This document shows positions 5,841 through 8,287 of a DNA stretch of 8,287 nucleotides, piece by piece. This DNA comes from Actinomycetota bacterium (GTDB taxonomy: Bacteria; Actinomycetota; Thermoleophilia; Gaiellales; F1-60-MAGs149). Under the pieces are notes generated by a model. It ran no database searches. It was not told the DNA's origin and saw nothing but the letters and a program-made list of their open reading frames with translations. The position numbers and the translations under genes were made by a program. Positions within the stretch are counted from its first letter, which is position 1. Each line of letters opens with the position of its first letter. Where the stretch lies: the NCBI GenBank assembly GCA_947481755.1, contig CANKHS010000049.1, forward strand, positions 1 through 8,287, given 5' to 3'.

Positions 5841-6142
5841 TATGCAACTCCCTCGAAGATCGGAATGGACTGGCCCTCGGCGAGCTTGACGATCGCCTTC
5901 TTGCCACCAGGACGAATGCCCTGGAACTGGCCACGGCGCTTCGGCTTGCTCGGCACCTTGATGACGTGCACGTCGACCACGTCGACGTTGAAGATCTCCT
6001 CAACGGCCTGACGAATCTGCGTCTTGTGCGCGTCGGGGTGCACGCGGAACGTGTACTTGCCGTCTTCGGTCAACGAGTAGCTCTTCTCGCTCACAACGGG
6101 TGCGAGGAGCACTGCGTGTGCGTCGGGTGTAGTCGACTTCAT
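5840..6142 (-). CDS. rplW: 50S ribosomal protein L23
   Basis: L23 sits at the exit of the peptide tunnel, where it docks trigger factor, SRP and the translocon. The product is 100 residues, a usual bacterial length. The N-terminal motif APVVSEKSY (14-22) carries Glu19, which corresponds to the glutamate of E. coli L23 (Glu18) needed for trigger factor binding. Further family segments are YTFRVHPDAHKTQIRQAVEEIFNV and the basic loop KPKRRGQFQGIRPGGKKA. The ATG at 6142 overlaps the rplD stop as ATGA and is preceded by a strong Shine-Dalgarno, GAGGTGA at 6147-6153. Its TAA shares one base with the rplB start (TAATG). Confidence 0.97.
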   Translation of the reverse strand: MKSTTPDAHAVLLAPVVSEKSYSLTEDGKYTFRVHPDAHKTQIRQAVEEIFNVDVVDVHVIKVPSKPKRRGQFQGIRPGGKKAIVKLAEGQSIPIFEGVA

Positions 6143-6780
6143 GCCGTCACCTCATCCTTGGTCGGCGCGGACTCGAGCGACTGCACGATCTCTGCCAGCG
6201 CCTGCTTCGAAACGAGCAGCCGGCGGGCCCACAAGAGGTCGGTCAGACCAACCTCGACGGGCGTCAGCACGGACGAGCGCGGAATGTTGCGGAAGGACAG
6301 TGCTGCGGCCTCTTCCTCGGAGCCGACGACGACGACAAGCGACGCGTCGCTCCAACCCTCGACCAGGCGCAAAGCGTCCTTCGTCTTGGGAGCGGAGAAC
6401 TGGTCGGCCTCGAAGACGCCAATCGTGCCGGCGCCCGCGTGCTGACTAAAGCCCATGCAGCGAGCCTTCTTATAGGCCTTCTTGTTGACCTTGACCGCGT
6501 ACGAACGCGGCTGCGGGCCGAAAACGATGCCACCACCGGTGAACTGGGCAGCACGCGTCGTACCCTGGCGGGCGCGGCCGGTGCCCTTCTGACGGAATGG
6601 CTTGGCACGTCCACCCTTGACCATCGCGCGGGTCTTGGTGGCGTGGGTGCCCTGACGACGGCCAGCGGCCTCCGCCTTGGCGACCTCATGCAGCAGGCCG
6701 GGTGCAACTTCAACAGCGAAGACGCTATCGGGCAGCGGGACAGTGCCCTTGCCGCCAATGATGGGAGCGGTAAGCGCCAT
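6139..6780 (-). CDS. rplD: 50S ribosomal protein L4
   Basis: L4 binds 23S rRNA domain I, and its extended loop forms the peptide exit tunnel constriction with L22. The product from ATG 6780 is 213 residues, within the family range. The Arg/Lys/Gly-rich tunnel loop lies at about 40-90 and contains RAKPFRQKGTGRARQG, followed by GGGIVFGPQPRSY. An in-frame ATG at 6792 would add four residues (MFTE) and overlap rplC. I prefer 6780 because GAGAGGA at 6792-6798 sits directly against the 6792 codon but 11 nt before 6780, and TGAGATG matches the rpsS/rplV junction. The gene ends in an ATGA overlap with rplW. In E. coli, L4 represses its own operon through a leader before rpsJ; no such leader exists in this window. 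Confidence 0.97.
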   Translation of the reverse strand: MALTAPIIGGKGTVPLPDSVFAVEVAPGLLHEVAKAEAAGRRQGTHATKTRAMVKGGRAKPFRQKGTGRARQGTTRAAQFTGGGIVFGPQPRSYAVKVNKKAYKKARCMGFSQHAGAGTIGVFEADQFSAPKTKDALRLVEGWSDASLVVVVGSEEEAAALSFRNIPRSSVLTPVEVGLTDLLWARRLLVSKQALAEIVQSLESAPTKDEVTA

Positions 6781-6781
6781 C

Positions 6782-7399
6782 TCAGTGAACATCCTCTCGG
6801 ATTTCGACGAGCGAGCCCTTTGGCCCCGGAATCGCGCCCGAGACGAGCAGCACGTTGCGGGTGGGATCGACGTCGATGATGGTCAGGCCGCGCTGCGTGA
6901 TGCGCTTATTGCCCATCTGCCCAGCCATGCGCTTGCCCTTGAACACGCGGGACGGCCACGCCGACTGACCAATCGAACCAGGGGCACGCACGTTGTGCGA
7001 GCCGTGGCTGACCGGGCCGCGGCTAAAGCCGTGGCGCTTAATCGTGCCTGCAAAACCCTTACCGACGCTGGTGCCCGAGACCTTGACGTGATCGCCAGGG
7101 CCAAACACACCAACGGTGACGGCCTCGCCCACGGCGAGGTCGGTCGTACCGCGGAACTCCGTCAGATGACGATGCGGTCCGACGCCGGCCTTCTTCAGAT
7201 GGCCCGCTTCCGGCTTGGAGAGATCTGTCAGATCAACTGTGTGGTACGCGAGCTGAACACCGTCGTACCCATCGATGTCAAGCGTGCGCACACCGACGAT
7301 CGGGCAGGGGCCCGCCTCGATCACGGTCACGGCCAAGCGCGCGCCGTCCTCCGTGAAGAGCTGGGTCATGCCCAATTTGCGTCCGATGATTGCTTTCAT
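6782..7399 (-). CDS. rplC: 50S ribosomal protein L3
   Basis: L3 binds 23S rRNA early in assembly, and its long loop reaches towards the peptidyl transferase centre. The 205-residue product is close to the family norm. It starts MKAIIGRKLGMTQLF, contains KGFAGTIKRHGFSRGP (about 114-129) and SHGSHNVRAPGSIG, and then KGKRMAGQMGN (about 154-164). Gln161 in that last motif is the residue equivalent to the glutamine methylated by PrmB in E. coli. The C-terminus GAIPGPKGSLVEI is also typical. The ATG at 7399 follows the rpsJ stop by 3 nt and no strong Shine-Dalgarno is visible, which points to coupling. Its TGA lies 1 nt before the preferred rplD start. Confidence 0.98.
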   Translation of the reverse strand: MKAIIGRKLGMTQLFTEDGARLAVTVIEAGPCPIVGVRTLDIDGYDGVQLAYHTVDLTDLSKPEAGHLKKAGVGPHRHLTEFRGTTDLAVGEAVTVGVFGPGDHVKVSGTSVGKGFAGTIKRHGFSRGPVSHGSHNVRAPGSIGQSAWPSRVFKGKRMAGQMGNKRITQRGLTIIDVDPTRNVLLVSGAIPGPKGSLVEIREDVH

Positions 7400-7402
7400 G
7401 AT

Positions 7403-7711
7403 TTAAAGCTTGATCTCGATGTCGATGCCGGCTGGCAGATCAAGTCGCATCAGCGAATCGACCGTCTTAGGCGTAGGGGAATGAATGTCGATCAACCGCT
7501 TATGGGTGCGGATCTCGAAGTGTTCCCGCGAATCCTTGTCCTTGAACGGAGATCGGATCACGCAGTAGACGTTCTTCTCGGTCGGCAACGGAACAGGGCC
7601 GGAGACGGTCGCGCCGGAGCGCACCGCCGTCTCGACGATGTCCTTTGCCGACCGATCCAGCGTCTGGTGGTCGTAGCCCTTAAGGCGGATGCGGATTTTC
7701 TGCTCAGCCAA
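7403..7711 (-). CDS. rpsJ: 30S ribosomal protein S10 (NusE)
   Basis: S10 is a protein of the small-subunit head that also works, as NusE with NusB, in transcription antitermination. The 102-residue product matches the family's usual length. Recognisable segments are QKIRIRLKGYDH (4-15), GPVPLPTEKN, SPFKDKDSREHFEIRTHKRLIDI and the tail DSLMRLDLPAGIDIEI. The start is TTG at 7711. No in-frame ATG or GTG lies nearby upstream, and the family normally begins MAxQKIRIRLK, so the rare start is well supported. No good Shine-Dalgarno precedes it, and the tuf stop is only 5 nt away, so initiation probably relies on ribosomes finishing tuf. Gly12 stands where Ala is usual (LKAYDH in many relatives). The stop is TAA, followed by a 3-nt gap to rplC. 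Confidence 0.97.
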   Translation of the reverse strand: MAEQKIRIRLKGYDHQTLDRSAKDIVETAVRSGATVSGPVPLPTEKNVYCVIRSPFKDKDSREHFEIRTHKRLIDIHSPTPKTVDSLMRLDLPAGIDIEIKL

Positions 7712-7716
7712 TTGAG

Positions 7717-8287
7717 TTACTTGATGATCTTCGTGACGACGCCGGCGCCGACGGTGCGGCCACCTTCGCGGATTGCGAAGCGGAGGCCCTCGTCCATGGC
7801 GATCGGCTGAATCAGCTCGACCTTGATCGACGTGCGGTCACCCGGCAGGCAGATGTCCGTGCCCTCAGGCAGGACAACGGAGCCGGTGACGTCCGTCGTG
7901 CGGAAGTAGAACTGCGGGCGGTAGCCCGAGAGGAAACGCGTGTGACGGCCACCCTCTTCCTTCGTGAGGACGTAGATGTCCGCCTCGAAGTCAGTGTGCG
8001 GGGTGATCGAACCGGGCTTCGACAGAACCTGACCGCGCTCGACGTCCTCGCGCTTGAGGCCACGAACGAGGCAGCCAGCGTTGTCGCCAGCTTCGCCACG
8101 ATCAAGATCCTTGTTGAACATCTCGACGCCGGTAACAGTCGTCTTCTGCGTGTCGCGGAGGCCCACGATCTCGACTTCGTCACCGACAGTGACGACGCCC
8201 TTCTCGATGCGGCCCGTCACGACGGTGCCACGACCGGTGATCGTGAAGACGTCCTCGATTGCCATCAGGAGCGGCTTGTCCGTGTCA
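7717..8287 (-). CDS. tuf: Elongation factor Tu, C-terminal part (domains 2 and 3), 5' end outside window
   Basis: EF-Tu is the GTPase that delivers aminoacyl-tRNA to the ribosomal A site. About 189 codons are visible, starting inside the gene with DTDKPLLMAIEDVF, which corresponds to the junction between the GTPase domain and domain 2. The internal ATG at 8265 is therefore not the real start. Domain 2 shows GRGTVVTGRIEKG and KREDVERGQVL. Domain 3 shows GYRPQFYFRTTDVTG, PIAMDEGLRFAIREGGRTVGAGVV and the C-terminus TKIIK. The GTPase domain with the G1-G5 motifs lies beyond the right edge. Two spots differ from the E. coli sequence as I recall it: AGCLVRG in place of VGVLLRG, and CLPGDR in place of VMPGDN. 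The gene ends in TAA 5 nt before rpsJ, so it is probably co-transcribed with the S10 cluster. Identity is certain; whether a second tuf copy exists cannot be seen. Confidence 0.98.
   Translation of the reverse strand, partial: DTDKPLLMAIEDVFTITGRGTVVTGRIEKGVVTVGDEVEIVGLRDTQKTTVTGVEMFNKDLDRGEAGDNAGCLVRGLKREDVERGQVLSKPGSITPHTDFEADIYVLTKEEGGRHTRFLSGYRPQFYFRTTDVTGSVVLPEGTDICLPGDRTSIKVELIQPIAMDEGLRFAIREGGRTVGAGVVTKIIK

Noticed and set aside
6781..6792. Upstream L4 start at 6792 (adds MFTE)
   Set aside because: The Shine-Dalgarno touches that codon with no spacing, and the start would overlap rplC; the ATG at 6780 has workable spacing.
6677..7810. 377-codon open frame on the plus strand opposite rplC and rpsJ
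   Set aside because: It is a high-GC antisense shadow; the minus strand is fully explained by L3 and S10, and the product has no family features.
1..8287. Internal promoters, terminators, tRNA or small RNA genes between genes
   Set aside because: All gaps between genes are 8 nt or shorter, so there is no non-coding space for them; I saw no convincing hairpin-plus-T-run terminator on the minus strand.

Overview
The window is one uninterrupted stretch of the conserved bacterial tuf–S10–spc ribosomal protein cluster, read entirely from the minus strand. In transcription order (high to low coordinate) it holds: tuf (3' part only), rpsJ, rplC, rplD, rplW, rplB, rpsS, rplV, rpsC, rplP, rpmC, rpsQ, rplN, rplX, rplE and rpsN. 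The order is the textbook one and no gene is missing, inserted or broken. rpsH would be expected next, beyond position 1.

The organism looks like a GC-rich actinobacterium. S14 is the short zinc-binding type, L24 carries a second Cys4 zinc ribbon, S10 resembles actinobacterial S10, and L22, S3 and S17 carry long Ala/Lys/Pro or Ala/Glu extensions. The S14 and S10 sequences and the very long S17 N-terminus make me lean towards a deep-branching class such as Thermoleophilia. That placement is from memory of the families and is not proven here.

Layout: 7717-8287 encodes EF-Tu domains 2 and 3. 4723-7711 encodes S10, L3, L4, L23, L2 and S19. 2164-4721 encodes L22, S3, L16 and L29. 6-2167 encodes S17, L14, L24, L5 and S14. 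Packing is extreme: every junction is either an overlap (GTGA, ATGA, TGATG, TAATG, or 11 nt at rplP/rpmC) or a gap of 8 nt or less. There is no room for an internal promoter, leader or terminator between genes. The whole set is therefore probably one polycistronic message with translational coupling. EF-Tu is joined to the ribosomal proteins by only 5 nt, and rpsJ starts with TTG.

The most distinctive content is three disordered, highly charged extensions. S17 has about 152 extra N-terminal residues (acidic, then basic). S3 has about 170 extra C-terminal residues (Arg/Gly-rich, then acidic). L22 has about 135 extra C-terminal residues with eight KPKA units. The acidic blocks of S17 and S3 are nearly identical over about 26 residues and similar at DNA level, which suggests a shared origin. 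I found no mobile element, CRISPR array, RNA gene or unknown gene system; the unusual features lie inside otherwise ordinary ribosomal protein genes.
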